From Holophagales bacterium (GTDB lineage Bacteria; Acidobacteriota; Thermoanaerobaculia; Multivoradales; Multivoraceae), in contig VYDI01000009.1 in assembly GCA_009843505.1 (NCBI GenBank), forward strand, positions 62,001 through 126,000: a stretch of DNA of 64,000 nucleotides, given 5' to 3'. The position numbers and the translations under genes are program-made. Shown here piece after piece: positions 1-7,461 of this stretch. The first letter of the stretch is position 1. Each line of letters starts with the position of its first letter. Under the pieces are notes generated by a model, which worked only from the letters and a program-made list of their open reading frames with translations, searched no databases and was not told where the DNA came from.

Positions 1-211
1 GGATGTGCCGGAACAGGTCGTTGTCGATGCGGAAGTTCGCCAGATCCGCGACCTCGAGCCCGAACTGCGCCGCCAGCCTGTCCGCCTCGGCTCGTTCACG
101 GCCCAGCCGATCCTCCACATCGCCCGCCGCCCGCAGGCTCTCGAGATCCGACACGCCTTCCGCGATCAGGCGACGGTTGCGCGCCGCGGCGCTCTCTTCG
201 TGGACGACCAT
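1..211 (-). CDS. gspE: GspE/PilB-type secretion ATPase, N-terminal fragment (runs off the left edge)
   Basis: Only the first 70 codons are inside the window. The ATG at 211-209 overlaps the gspF stop (ATGA), so translation is probably coupled. The visible peptide has a charged N-terminus and then a segment around FGLEVADLANF followed by IDNDLFRHI. This resembles the N-terminal MshEN/GspE-N domain of type II secretion and type IV pilus assembly ATPases, which binds the inner-membrane platform. The Walker motifs lie outside the window. The preceding gspF gene strongly supports the call. GspE and PilB cannot be distinguished from this fragment. Confidence 0.72.
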   Translation of the reverse strand, partial: MVVHEESAAARNRRLIAEGVSDLESLRAAGDVEDRLGRERAEADRLAAQFGLEVADLANFRIDNDLFRHI

Positions 212-1449
212 CAGCCCTGCACCTGTCCCAGGACGCTGAAGAGCGGCAGATACATCGAGAGCACCAGCAATGCGATGGTGCAGCCCATGACGACCAGCAT
301 CACGGGCTCCACGAGCGAGAGGAGCCGCTCGGTTCGGGTTTCGACATCCTCGTCGAGGAAGTCGGAAACGCTGTTCACCATCTCGTCCAGCGCTCCGGTT
401 GCCTCACCTACCTTGACCATGTCGATCGCCAGGTCGGTGAACACTCCCGATTCCTCGAGCGCCACATGGAAGGCCTCGCCCTCGCGGATACGCGGTCCGA
501 GCGCCACCGCCCGCTCGTGCAGGAACCGGTTCGTGACCGCCGAGGTCGCGGTTTCGAGCGCCGCGGCGAGTGGCAGGCCGCCGTGCAGCAGGGTCGCCAG
601 GGAGCGGCAGAACTCGGACAGTGCGAAGCGGTGGAAGATCGGCCCGATGATCGGCAACCGCAGTTTCAGGCGGTCGACGAGGGCGCCGATCCGGCCGCTT
701 CTGCCGACCCTCCAGGTCGTCCAGCTCGCCACCGCCGCCGCGGCGATGAGCACCAGGGTGGTCGGGCTGCGCAGCACCTGGGACACGGCGAGGAGGAGCT
801 GCGTGATCCAGGGCAGATCGAGGTCGAGCGCCACGTAGAACTCCTCGAAGCGGGGCATGACGAAGAACATCATCACCGCCACGATGCCTACGGACAGGCA
901 AATCAGGAGGGCCGGGTAGAAGAACGCGCTGACCACCCGCTTGCGGGAGCTCGTGACGAGCTTGAGCTGGCGGACGTACCGGCGGATGACCCGTTCCAGG
1001 CCGCCGCTCTGCTCGCCGGCCTTGAGCATCGAGCTGTAGATCGGCGGGAAGGAGTTGCCCGCCGCGGCAAAGGCCTCGGAGAGTTCCTCGCCGCTCTCGA
1101 CGCGGTCCCGGATCTCGCCCAGCGCCTCCTTGAAGGCGGGGTGGCGCTGCCGTTCGCACAGGAGGTCCAGGCACTGGAGCAGGGGCAGTCCCGCGCTGAG
1201 CAGGCCGGCCAACTGCTGGTTGAAGATCAGGAAGTCCTGACCCGGTATCGCCTTGCGGCCGCCCTCGGCCGCGGCCGAACCCGCGCCCAGGAGCGAACCG
1301 AAGAGGTGCTGCAGGCCGCGGCGCCTGATCTCGAAGATGTACAGCCCACGGCGCTCTATCTCGCGCCGCGCGGTGCGCAGATCCGGCGCCTCGTGGATCT
1401 GCTCCACGATGCGACCGTCGGCGGTGCCAAGCCGGCAGACGAACTGCAT
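211..1449 (-). CDS. gspF: Type II secretion / type IV pilus inner-membrane platform protein GspF
   Basis: The 412-residue protein has the length and layout of GspF/PilC: a short N-terminal region, a first T2SSF helical domain (about residues 70-190), a membrane segment near 175-195, a second membrane segment near 225-245, a repeat T2SSF domain (about 275-395) and a final hydrophobic helix near 385-405. Recognisable motifs are FNQQLAGLLSAGLPL in the first repeat and RSLATLLHGGLPL in the second. GspF anchors the GspE ATPase and drives pseudopilus assembly. It follows the secretin-domain gene by 15 bp and overlaps gspE, so it belongs to the sigma-factor operon. Confidence 0.92.
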   Translation of the reverse strand: MQFVCRLGTADGRIVEQIHEAPDLRTARREIERRGLYIFEIRRRGLQHLFGSLLGAGSAAAEGGRKAIPGQDFLIFNQQLAGLLSAGLPLLQCLDLLCERQRHPAFKEALGEIRDRVESGEELSEAFAAAGNSFPPIYSSMLKAGEQSGGLERVIRRYVRQLKLVTSSRKRVVSAFFYPALLICLSVGIVAVMMFFVMPRFEEFYVALDLDLPWITQLLLAVSQVLRSPTTLVLIAAAAVASWTTWRVGRSGRIGALVDRLKLRLPIIGPIFHRFALSEFCRSLATLLHGGLPLAAALETATSAVTNRFLHERAVALGPRIREGEAFHVALEESGVFTDLAIDMVKVGEATGALDEMVNSVSDFLDEDVETRTERLLSLVEPVMLVVMGCTIALLVLSMYLPLFSVLGQVQG

Positions 1450-1464
1450 GACCCCGACCCGCTC

Positions 1465-2223
1465 CTAGTCGCCTGCGCCCAGGCCGTCTTCGCGGGGAGA
1501 CCGGACAGTCACGGCGACCACCAGGCCACTGGCGTCGGATCCGCGGTAGGGGAGCGCCAGGACCAGCGGCTTTCCGACCCACACGTTCAGGTGGCCGTTG
1601 AAGACTCGCTCGTCGAGGACGGCGCTGCGGCTGCGCTCGATCTCGACCCCGTACAGCTTGAGCCGGCGATCGAGCAACACGGTGCCGACCCGGAAACCGA
1701 GCCGGAACTCGGTGCCGATCTCGTAGCGGACGTTTTCGCCCTCCGTCGCTTCGAACTGGCCCTCCCCGAGCAGTCGGTAGCTCGTGAAGGCCAGCCAGTT
1801 GCCCAGCTCGTCAGTGAGCTGCGCGGGCAACTCGGAACGGGGATCGCCGCTGCCGCGGCGCGACGCTTCGAGGATGAAGATCTCGAACTCGATCTGCCGG
1901 CGGGGGTGGTCGAAGTCGCGCAGCAGGGCGAGCAGGTGCTCGAGCACGCTGCTCCGGTCCCTGAGCACCAGAGTGTTCGTCGCCCGCTGCAGTTCGATCG
2001 TTCCCTGTGCCGACATCTCGCTCTGCATCCACTCCAGGGCGTCGTCGGCCCGTTGATGCTGCAGCGTGAAGGCGTGGCGGATCTGGGTCTCGGCTTCCTG
2101 CTGCGAGCTATCGGGCTGGGCGAAGGCCGATTGCACTGCGCCGCCGGCAGCCAGGAGCGCTGCAGCCAGGAGCGCTGCAGCCAGGAACGCCGCGGCGGCC
2201 AGGGCCGGGCGAAGGGTACTCAC
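1465..2223 (-). CDS. Exported protein with a secretin-N1-like domain and no pore domain
   Basis: The start is taken as GTG at 2223-2221, overlapping the anti-sigma stop (GTGA); this gives 252 residues beginning with an Ala/Leu-rich signal peptide that ends near AQ at about residue 36. Residues of about 45-110 (motifs ADDALEWMQ, TNTLVLRDRSSVLEHL, LLRDFDHPRRQIEFEIFILEA) resemble the N1/NolW-type ring domain of secretins such as GspD and PilQ. The beta-barrel gate domain is missing; a beta-rich domain of about 140 residues takes its place. It may act as a periplasmic partner of the GspF/GspE machine. The specific function is unknown to me. The signal-peptide core is built from a 15-bp triplicate repeat. 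Confidence 0.7.
   Translation of the reverse strand: MSTLRPALAAAAFLAAALLAAALLAAGGAVQSAFAQPDSSQQEAETQIRHAFTLQHQRADDALEWMQSEMSAQGTIELQRATNTLVLRDRSSVLEHLLALLRDFDHPRRQIEFEIFILEASRRGSGDPRSELPAQLTDELGNWLAFTSYRLLGEGQFEATEGENVRYEIGTEFRLGFRVGTVLLDRRLKLYGVEIERSRSAVLDERVFNGHLNVWVGKPLVLALPYRGSDASGLVVAVTVRSPREDGLGAGD
2148..2192. repeat. Three tandem 15-bp repeats in the signal peptide of the secretin-domain protein
   Basis: Three head-to-tail copies of CAGCCAGGAGCGCTG (2148-2162 and 2163-2177 identical, 2178-2192 with three changes) encode repeated Leu-Ala-Ala-Ala-Leu blocks of the hydrophobic core. The unit is five codons, so copy-number changes would lengthen or shorten the signal peptide without shifting frame. 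Confidence 0.85.
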
Positions 2224-2804
2224 GGCGCCACCACCAGGACCACGTCGAGGCGGTCGCCGTCGCCGTTGCCGGGAAGCTGGTAGACCTGCAGCGGTTCGTC
2301 GCCGAGCGGCTCGACCAGCGGCGCCATGGCGATGTGGTCGGGTAGCACCGGCGTGGCGTCCGCGATCTCCTCTGCCGGCGGTGCGGCCTCCGGCCACAGC
2401 AGGAAACTCAGGCCGAGCGCCGCGGCCGCGGCGCCTGCGGCCAGTACCGAAGCCATGGGCAGGCGCCGGCGGGCGCTTCGCGCCTCATTCAGCCGCCTCT
2501 CGGTTGCCCGTCCGTCGAGCTCGAGTCGCACGCGCTGGCGGATTGCCTCGATGTCGTCCGCACTGACCTCGTCGTTGTCGCGGGCGGAAGTGTCGCGGGC
2601 GGCAGTGTCGCCGGCGGAAGGACCGCTGAACAACAGCAACGGATCGGCGGCGAGCGAGGCCGCGCGGCAGTGTTCGCAGTCTTCGCGGTGGCGGAGAGCG
2701 TCTGCCCAGGCGGCGTCCACTTTCGCGTCGCCGACCTCCGAACTCCGTTCGGCCTGCTCGCGTTCGCGCAGGAGGGCAGCCCAGTCGGGGCAGAGAGAGG
2801 TCAT
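2220..2804 (-). CDS. Zinc-finger anti-sigma factor (membrane-anchored)
   Basis: The 194-residue protein starts with an ATG that overlaps the sigma-factor stop (ATGA at 2801-2804). Residues of about 38-46 contain H-x3-C-x2-C (HREDCEHC), the zinc-binding signature of ZAS-type anti-sigma factors that hold ECF sigma factors inactive. A single membrane helix follows at about residues 115-135, then a short periplasmic tail. This is the usual layout of a sensor that releases its sigma factor after an envelope signal. A Thr/Ser/Ala/Arg/Asp linker between the finger and the helix is encoded by a 15-bp triplicate repeat. The adjacent secretion genes suggest that the signal concerns secretion or the envelope; this is inference. 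Confidence 0.85.
   Translation of the reverse strand: MTSLCPDWAALLREREQAERSSEVGDAKVDAAWADALRHREDCEHCRAASLAADPLLLFSGPSAGDTAARDTSARDNDEVSADDIEAIRQRVRLELDGRATERRLNEARSARRRLPMASVLAAGAAAAALGLSFLLWPEAAPPAEEIADATPVLPDHIAMAPLVEPLGDEPLQVYQLPGNGDGDRLDVVLVVAP
2576..2620. repeat. Three tandem 15-bp repeats in the anti-sigma linker
   Basis: Three near-identical copies of TGTCGCGGGCGGAAG (2576-2590, 2591-2605, 2606-2620, with one change in each of the second and third copies) encode the Asp-Thr-Ala-Ala-Arg / Asp-Thr-Ser-Ala-Arg linker of the anti-sigma factor. The frame is preserved. This is the second 15-bp triplicate in the same operon. Confidence 0.85.
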
Positions 2805-3520
2805 GGGCGCTCCTTTCTCCCGGCACGGGTCCCGGCACGTCTCCCGGTTCTATGCGCGTACTCGGGGTAACGCCTGAGCAACTCCTCGCGGAGCAGCTTG
2901 CGGCTGTTGAACAGGTGGTTGCGGACGGTCGAGGGACGGATGCCGAGGATGCCGGCAATCTCCTTGCCGGCCAACCCCTCCATCTCGCGCAGCACGAAGA
3001 CCGCGCGCTGCTTCTCGCTGAGGGTGGACGCGAGTTCGTGGAACACGGACCGGACTTCGCTGGCGGAGAGCGCATCGAGTTGCCGCGCGGAGACTTCGCC
3101 CCGCTGGTGCTCGTGGTGCAACTGGAAACTCTGCAGCGAGCGGAGACGGGAGGAGCGGGAGCGCAGGTGGTCGATCGCGAGGTTCGAGACGATCCGGTAG
3201 ATCCAGGTGTTCGGGCTGTAGCGGCGGTCGAAGCGATGCCGCGAGTTCCAGATCCGCAGGAAGGCGATCTGGACGATGTCGCGAGCGTCTTCGCGGTCGC
3301 CCACGAGCCGGGTGGCCAGTTGAACCAACCGGGTCGTCTTGCGGCGCATCAACTCGTCGAGCGCCAGATCGTCGTCGCTACGCATACCCTCCAGGAGTTC
3401 GGCGTCGGACGCGTCGCCCCACGCCACCTGACGCTGGTGGCGGGAGTACGCGATCGTCAGACCGCTCCGTGGAGGATCTTCGCGTGGCGGTTCCATGCGG
3501 ATGGCTTGCGCGGATCTCAT
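2801..3520 (-). CDS. ECF-type RNA polymerase sigma factor (sigma-70 family)
   Basis: The protein of up to 239 residues has region 2 (about residues 45-115; DREDARDIVQIAFLRIW and the DNA-melting-like FDRRYSPNTWIYRIVSN) and region 4 (about 165-215; LSEKQRAVFVLREMEGLAGKEIA followed by the helix-turn-helix GIRPSTVRNHLFNSRKLL). Regions 1 and 3 are absent, as in ECF sigma factors. An alternative start is the ATG at residue 9. It leads an operon with a coupled zinc-finger anti-sigma factor and secretion genes, which it probably autoregulates. A basic C-terminal tail (RTGRRAGTRAGRKERP) extends beyond region 4. Confidence 0.92.
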   Translation of the reverse strand: MRSAQAIRMEPPREDPPRSGLTIAYSRHQRQVAWGDASDAELLEGMRSDDDLALDELMRRKTTRLVQLATRLVGDREDARDIVQIAFLRIWNSRHRFDRRYSPNTWIYRIVSNLAIDHLRSRSSRLRSLQSFQLHHEHQRGEVSARQLDALSASEVRSVFHELASTLSEKQRAVFVLREMEGLAGKEIAGILGIRPSTVRNHLFNSRKLLREELLRRYPEYAHRTGRRAGTRAGRKERP

Positions 3521-3663
3521 GCCTCGCTGTTGATACGGAGGCCCGGGGCAAAGCGTCCAAGAGGCCGCGCTTCGGGAGATCGGAGGGCCCTCCGCCAGCA
3601 GGCGGCGGAATTATACTCGTGCGTCGATACGGCCCTGACCGGCCCGTTTCCGGCCGTCTCCTT
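3521..3663. promoter_or_regulatory. Divergent intergenic region between the sigma-factor operon and waaA
   Basis: This 143-bp divergent spacer must hold promoters for both sides. Visible structure: a perfect 14-bp palindrome CGGAGGGCCCTCCG at 3581-3594; a potential hairpin with arms CCGCC (3592-3596) and GGCGG (3601-3605); and overlapping -10-like hexamers at 3611-3617 (TATACT on plus, TATAAT on minus). No convincing -35 element is present at the right distance for either -10, so the exact promoters are uncertain. Confidence 0.35.
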
Positions 3664-4944
3664 ATGTGGTTCCTCTACCAGCTCGCGATGGCGGCAGGTT
3701 TGGGCGTGGCGGCTCCCGTGCTGCTGGCCCGGCGCGGCCGGCACTACCTGCCGACGCTTCCCGCCCGGCTCGGACGCTTGCCGGAGGCTCGGGGGACCAG
3801 ACCGTTGTGGCTGCACGCGGCGTCGGTGGGCGAGGCCGGAGTCGCGGCCACCCTGGCGCGGGCCCTGCCGCCGGACCTCGACCTGGTGGTGACGACGGTG
3901 ACGCCCACCGGTCAGGGCGCGGCGGAGAAACTCTTCGAGCCGCTGACGGCGGGCGGCAGGAGCGTCGTCGTCACCTACCTGCCGTTCGACCTGGGGTTGC
4001 TGGTCGGGCGTTTTCTGGATCGCTACGCGCCTCGCGGTCTGGTCCTGTTCGAGAGCGAGCTCTGGCCCCTGCTGCTGCGGGACTGCCGCCGCCGATCGAT
4101 TCCCGTGGCGGTGCTCAACGCCCGCATCAGCGACCGCAGCTACGGTCGAATGAAGCGGGCGGGCCGTCTCTACCGGCGCTTCCTGCTCGACCCGCTGGGA
4201 CGGCTGGGCGCCCAGAGCCCGCAGGACGAGGAGCGTCTGCTGAGCCTGGGCGCACGGCCTGCGCGCACCTCGCTGACCGGCAACCTGAAGTTCGACACAC
4301 CGGAACCGGTCCCGGCGGCAGGTCTGGAGCAGGCCCTGCGGGACCTCGCGGCGGATCGGCCCATCCTGGTCGCGGGCTCGACGATGCCCGGCGAAGAGCC
4401 GATCGTCCTCGAGGCCTTCGAACGACTGGACCGGGAGGCGCTGCTCGTCCTGGCTCCCCGCCATCCGGAGCGCTTCGACGAGGTGTGGCGAGAGGTGGAG
4501 GAACGGTCCCTGGCGGGGATGCGACGGAGCCGGATGGCCGCGCCCGGGGGCAAGGGGCTGCCGGCCTCGCCGCCCGGGATCGTCCTGCTCGACTCCCTGG
4601 GCGAACTGGCCTCGATCTACCGGCTGGCGTCGGCGGCGTTCATCGGCGGCACGCTCGTGCGGACCGGCGGCCACAACCCGATCGAGGCGGCGCGGTTCGG
4701 CGTGCCCGTGATCGTCGGCCCGTCGATGGAGAACTTCCGGCGCATGGCGCGCGACCTCGAGGCCGCGGACGGCTTGACCCTGGCGCCTGACGGCGAGGCG
4801 TTGACCGAAGCCTGGCGACGCCTGCTGGACCGACCCGACGAGGCGGCGGAGCAGGGCAGGCGCGGTCTGGCGATCGTCGACCGGAACCGCGGCGCGGTGG
4901 AACGCTCGGTGGAGCTCCTGAGCGAACTGGTGGACCTGGATTGA
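3664..4944 (+). CDS. waaA: 3-deoxy-D-manno-octulosonic acid (Kdo) transferase
   Basis: This enzyme transfers Kdo from CMP-Kdo to the lipid A precursor in LPS core synthesis at the cytoplasmic face of the inner membrane. The chosen ATG (3664) gives 426 residues starting MWFLYQLAMAAG, a hydrophobic anchor typical of WaaA; the open frame upstream has no matching sequence. Residues of about 50-60 (LWLHAASVGE) contain the conserved acceptor-site glutamate region; VTPTGQ, ESELWP, LNARIS and the C-terminal GGTLVRTGGHNPIEAA donor-site motif are all present. The stop overlaps the TTG start of lpxK, so the two lipid A genes are coupled. Confidence 0.95.
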   Translation: MWFLYQLAMAAGLGVAAPVLLARRGRHYLPTLPARLGRLPEARGTRPLWLHAASVGEAGVAATLARALPPDLDLVVTTVTPTGQGAAEKLFEPLTAGGRSVVVTYLPFDLGLLVGRFLDRYAPRGLVLFESELWPLLLRDCRRRSIPVAVLNARISDRSYGRMKRAGRLYRRFLLDPLGRLGAQSPQDEERLLSLGARPARTSLTGNLKFDTPEPVPAAGLEQALRDLAADRPILVAGSTMPGEEPIVLEAFERLDREALLVLAPRHPERFDEVWREVEERSLAGMRRSRMAAPGGKGLPASPPGIVLLDSLGELASIYRLASAAFIGGTLVRTGGHNPIEAARFGVPVIVGPSMENFRRMARDLEAADGLTLAPDGEALTEAWRRLLDRPDEAAEQGRRGLAIVDRNRGAVERSVELLSELVDLD

Positions 4945-5930
4945 GCGCCGCCCGCAGTCCCTGGCAGCGGTTCTACGAGTGGGCGCACCACCGCCGGCGC
5001 CGCTTCTGGTCGCCGCGCGCCGCGAGCCTCGGTCGCAAGACGGTCAGCATCGGCAACCTGCACTGGGGCGGCAGCGGCAAGACGCCGACGGTGATCGCCG
5101 CGGCGCGCGGCCTGGCCGACCAGGGCCTGAGGGTCGCCGTGCTGTCGCGCGGCTACCGTCGCAGGGGTCGTGAGCCCCGGGTCGTCAGCCTCGGTGAGGG
5201 GCCGCTCGCCTCGGTGGAACAGGCCGGCGACGAGCCGGTGATGATCGCCGAGCAGGCACCGGGCGTGGTGGTGGCCGTCGGCGCCGACCGCCGCGCGGCC
5301 GCCGTCCTGGCCCTCGAGCGGGCGCCGCACATCGACGTCTTCCTGCTGGACGACGGCTTCTCCCATGTGCGGGTACGCCGCGATGTCGAGATCCTGACCT
5401 TTCCCGCCGCCGACCCCTTTGCCGGCGGCCTCCTGCTGCCGCGCGGCCGGCTCCGCGAGCCGCTGGGCATGGTGCGCCTCGCCGACGCCGCGGTGCTCAC
5501 CGGCCTCGAAGCCGTCGCCGAACCGCCGGCCGAGTTCGAGCCGACGCTGCGCCGGCACGGCTTCGCCGGCAGGGTGTTCACGTCGACGCTCCGGTCCGAG
5601 CTCGTGGGTGGCCCGTCAGCGGAGCGATCGCTACTCGTCACTGGCGTCGCCCGGCCGGAGCGCGTCGCCCGCACCGCGGTCGCCGCCGGCCTGGAATGCG
5701 TGGATCACCTCCGCTTTCCCGACCACCACGGCTATCCGCCGCGTTCCCTCCGCGCGATCGAGTCCGCCGCCGCCCGCCATCGCTGCGACGCCGTGGTCAC
5801 GACCTCCAAGGACGCGGTCAAGCTCCGAGGCCGTTTGTCGGCGGGCACGCCGCCGCTTCAGGAACTTAGAGTGGAAGCGCGGCTCGGCCCGGAGTTCCTG
5901 CCCTGGCTCTCCGGCAGACTGGGGCGCTAG
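4941..5930 (+). CDS. lpxK: Tetraacyldisaccharide 4'-kinase
   Basis: LpxK phosphorylates the lipid A disaccharide at the 4' position using ATP. The 329-residue frame opens with TTG at 4941 overlapping the waaA stop (TTGA); no better start lies upstream. The family P-loop SIGNLHWGGSGKTP (about residues 36-49), the SRGYRRRG motif, and LLDDGFSHVRVRRD (family consensus DDGFQH-x-x-L-x-R-D) are intact. The C-terminal half contains VTGVARPERV and FPDHHGYPP, also typical. It ends 19 bp before the convergent symporter gene. Confidence 0.95.
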   Translation: MSAARSPWQRFYEWAHHRRRRFWSPRAASLGRKTVSIGNLHWGGSGKTPTVIAAARGLADQGLRVAVLSRGYRRRGREPRVVSLGEGPLASVEQAGDEPVMIAEQAPGVVVAVGADRRAAAVLALERAPHIDVFLLDDGFSHVRVRRDVEILTFPAADPFAGGLLLPRGRLREPLGMVRLADAAVLTGLEAVAEPPAEFEPTLRRHGFAGRVFTSTLRSELVGGPSAERSLLVTGVARPERVARTAVAAGLECVDHLRFPDHHGYPPRSLRAIESAAARHRCDAVVTTSKDAVKLRGRLSAGTPPLQELRVEARLGPEFLPWLSGRLGR

Positions 5931-5949
5931 CCCCGCCTACGGGCTAGCA

Positions 5950-7359
5950 TCAGGCGAACGACCGCCCCCCGATCACGGCCCAGATGATCCACAGGATCGC
6001 GACCGGGCAGACGAAGCGCAACAGCACGTCGCGCCAGATGAAGTACCACCGGCTCACGTCGCCGTGGCCGTCGGCGAGAGCGTCGCGGGACTTGCTGCGG
6101 CTCAGGAACCAGCCGACGAAGATCGCCAGCGTCAGGCCGCCGAGGGGCAGGATCCAGTTCGAGACGGTGTAGTCCATCGTGTCGAAGAAACCGGCGGTGC
6201 GCTCGCCCAGGGGCGCCCAGGAGGAGAACCCGGTGACGGCGCCAAGGGAGAGCGCCGAGGGGATGCCGAAGAGGAAGACGGCGCCGCCCGAGAGCAGGCT
6301 GGCCTTTCGCCGGCTCAGACCCCTCCGGTCGATCAGGTAGGCGGCGACGACTTCGAGCAGCGAGATGGTCGAGGTCAGCGCCGCGAAGCCGACGAGCAGG
6401 TAGAACAGCGGCGCCAGGACGACGCCTAGCGGCATTTCGTAGAACATCTGCGGCAGGGTCGTGAACAGGATCGTCGCGCTCTTGCCGAAGGTCCCAACGC
6501 GTTCCGCGGCGTCGACGCTGAAGATGATGGAGAACATGACGATGCACGCCATCAGCGCCACCAGGGTGTCGAGCAGGGTGATCGCGGCGGCGCTCCTCGG
6601 GATCGACTGCCTCGATCTCATGTAGGAGCCATAGGTGATCATCGCGCCCATGCCGACGGAGAGCGTGAAGAAGGCATGGCCGACCGCCTCCAGCAGGCCG
6701 TCGGCGGTGACCGGCCCGACATGGAACAGGAAGCGGACCGCCTCGCCGAAGCCCGGGCTCCAGAACGAGTTGACGACGAGCAGGATGAGGATGCCACCGA
6801 GCACCGGCATCAGCGTCTTGGCCACCCGTTCGATTCCGCCCTGCACGCCGAGGGCGACGACGCCGACCGTCACGGCCATGAACAGGGCGTGGAAGCCGAT
6901 CTGGAGCGGCCCGTTGCCGAGGAAGGCGCCGAAGGAGTCGCCGAGGGTCTGTCCGCCGGTGTCGAAGCCGCGAAACGACCAGCTCAGGCACTGGCCGAAG
7001 TAGTACACCGTCCAGCCGGCGATCAGGGCGTAGTACGACAGGAGGATGAAGCTGCCGAGCGTTCCCAGGGCGCCCACCGCGCCCCAGGCCCGGCCTCCGA
7101 CCGCGCCCCTGGCGGCCTCCACGAACGCGCCGACCGGGCTTTGCCGGGTGCTGCGTCCGATGATCAGCTCCGCCATCATGATCGGCAGACCGATCAGCAC
7201 GATCGCGACCAGGTAGACGAGGACGAAGGAACCGCCATCGTTCGCGTAGGTGATGTACGGGAACTTCCAGATGTTGCCGAGGCCGATCGCGGAGCCGACG
7301 GCGGCGAAGATGAACCCGAGTTGACCGAACCTGCCGCGTCCGCCGGAGCCGTTTGCCAC
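5950..7359 (-). CDS. SNF-family sodium-dependent symporter
   Basis: The 469-residue polytopic membrane protein has about 11-12 predicted helices and the neurotransmitter:sodium symporter signature near the N-terminus: FIFAAVGSAIGLGNIWKFPY followed by GGSFVLVYLVAIVLIGLPIMMAELIIGR. It probably co-transports an amino acid or related solute with Na+, as LeuT and MhsT do. The substrate cannot be read from sequence. The gene is convergent with lpxK, and its start is 102 bp from the stop of the large FG-GAP gene upstream, so it may share a transcript with it. Confidence 0.92.
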   Translation of the reverse strand: MANGSGGRGRFGQLGFIFAAVGSAIGLGNIWKFPYITYANDGGSFVLVYLVAIVLIGLPIMMAELIIGRSTRQSPVGAFVEAARGAVGGRAWGAVGALGTLGSFILLSYYALIAGWTVYYFGQCLSWSFRGFDTGGQTLGDSFGAFLGNGPLQIGFHALFMAVTVGVVALGVQGGIERVAKTLMPVLGGILILLVVNSFWSPGFGEAVRFLFHVGPVTADGLLEAVGHAFFTLSVGMGAMITYGSYMRSRQSIPRSAAAITLLDTLVALMACIVMFSIIFSVDAAERVGTFGKSATILFTTLPQMFYEMPLGVVLAPLFYLLVGFAALTSTISLLEVVAAYLIDRRGLSRRKASLLSGGAVFLFGIPSALSLGAVTGFSSWAPLGERTAGFFDTMDYTVSNWILPLGGLTLAIFVGWFLSRSKSRDALADGHGDVSRWYFIWRDVLLRFVCPVAILWIIWAVIGGRSFA

Positions 7360-7461
7360 GCTAGTTCCTCCCCTTGGTCGCCGTCGCTTGGTGGTGGCGG
7401 TTGGCGTCAGACCTCCCGCCGGCCGCTGGCTAGCGTAGCGGAGTGGACGCGGCGAATCGCC

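Noticed and set aside
466..2283. A 605-codon plus-strand open frame across gspF and the secretin-domain gene
   Set aside because: It is antisense to two genes with recognisable domains and coupled starts; repetitive low-complexity sequence (SQERCSQERC) at its end is the reverse reading of the signal-peptide repeat.
3612..3617. Perfect TATAAT as a strong sigma-70 promoter of the sigma-factor operon
   Set aside because: No -35-like hexamer at 16-18 bp, and the start would be about 90 bp from the gene; retained only as a weak element.
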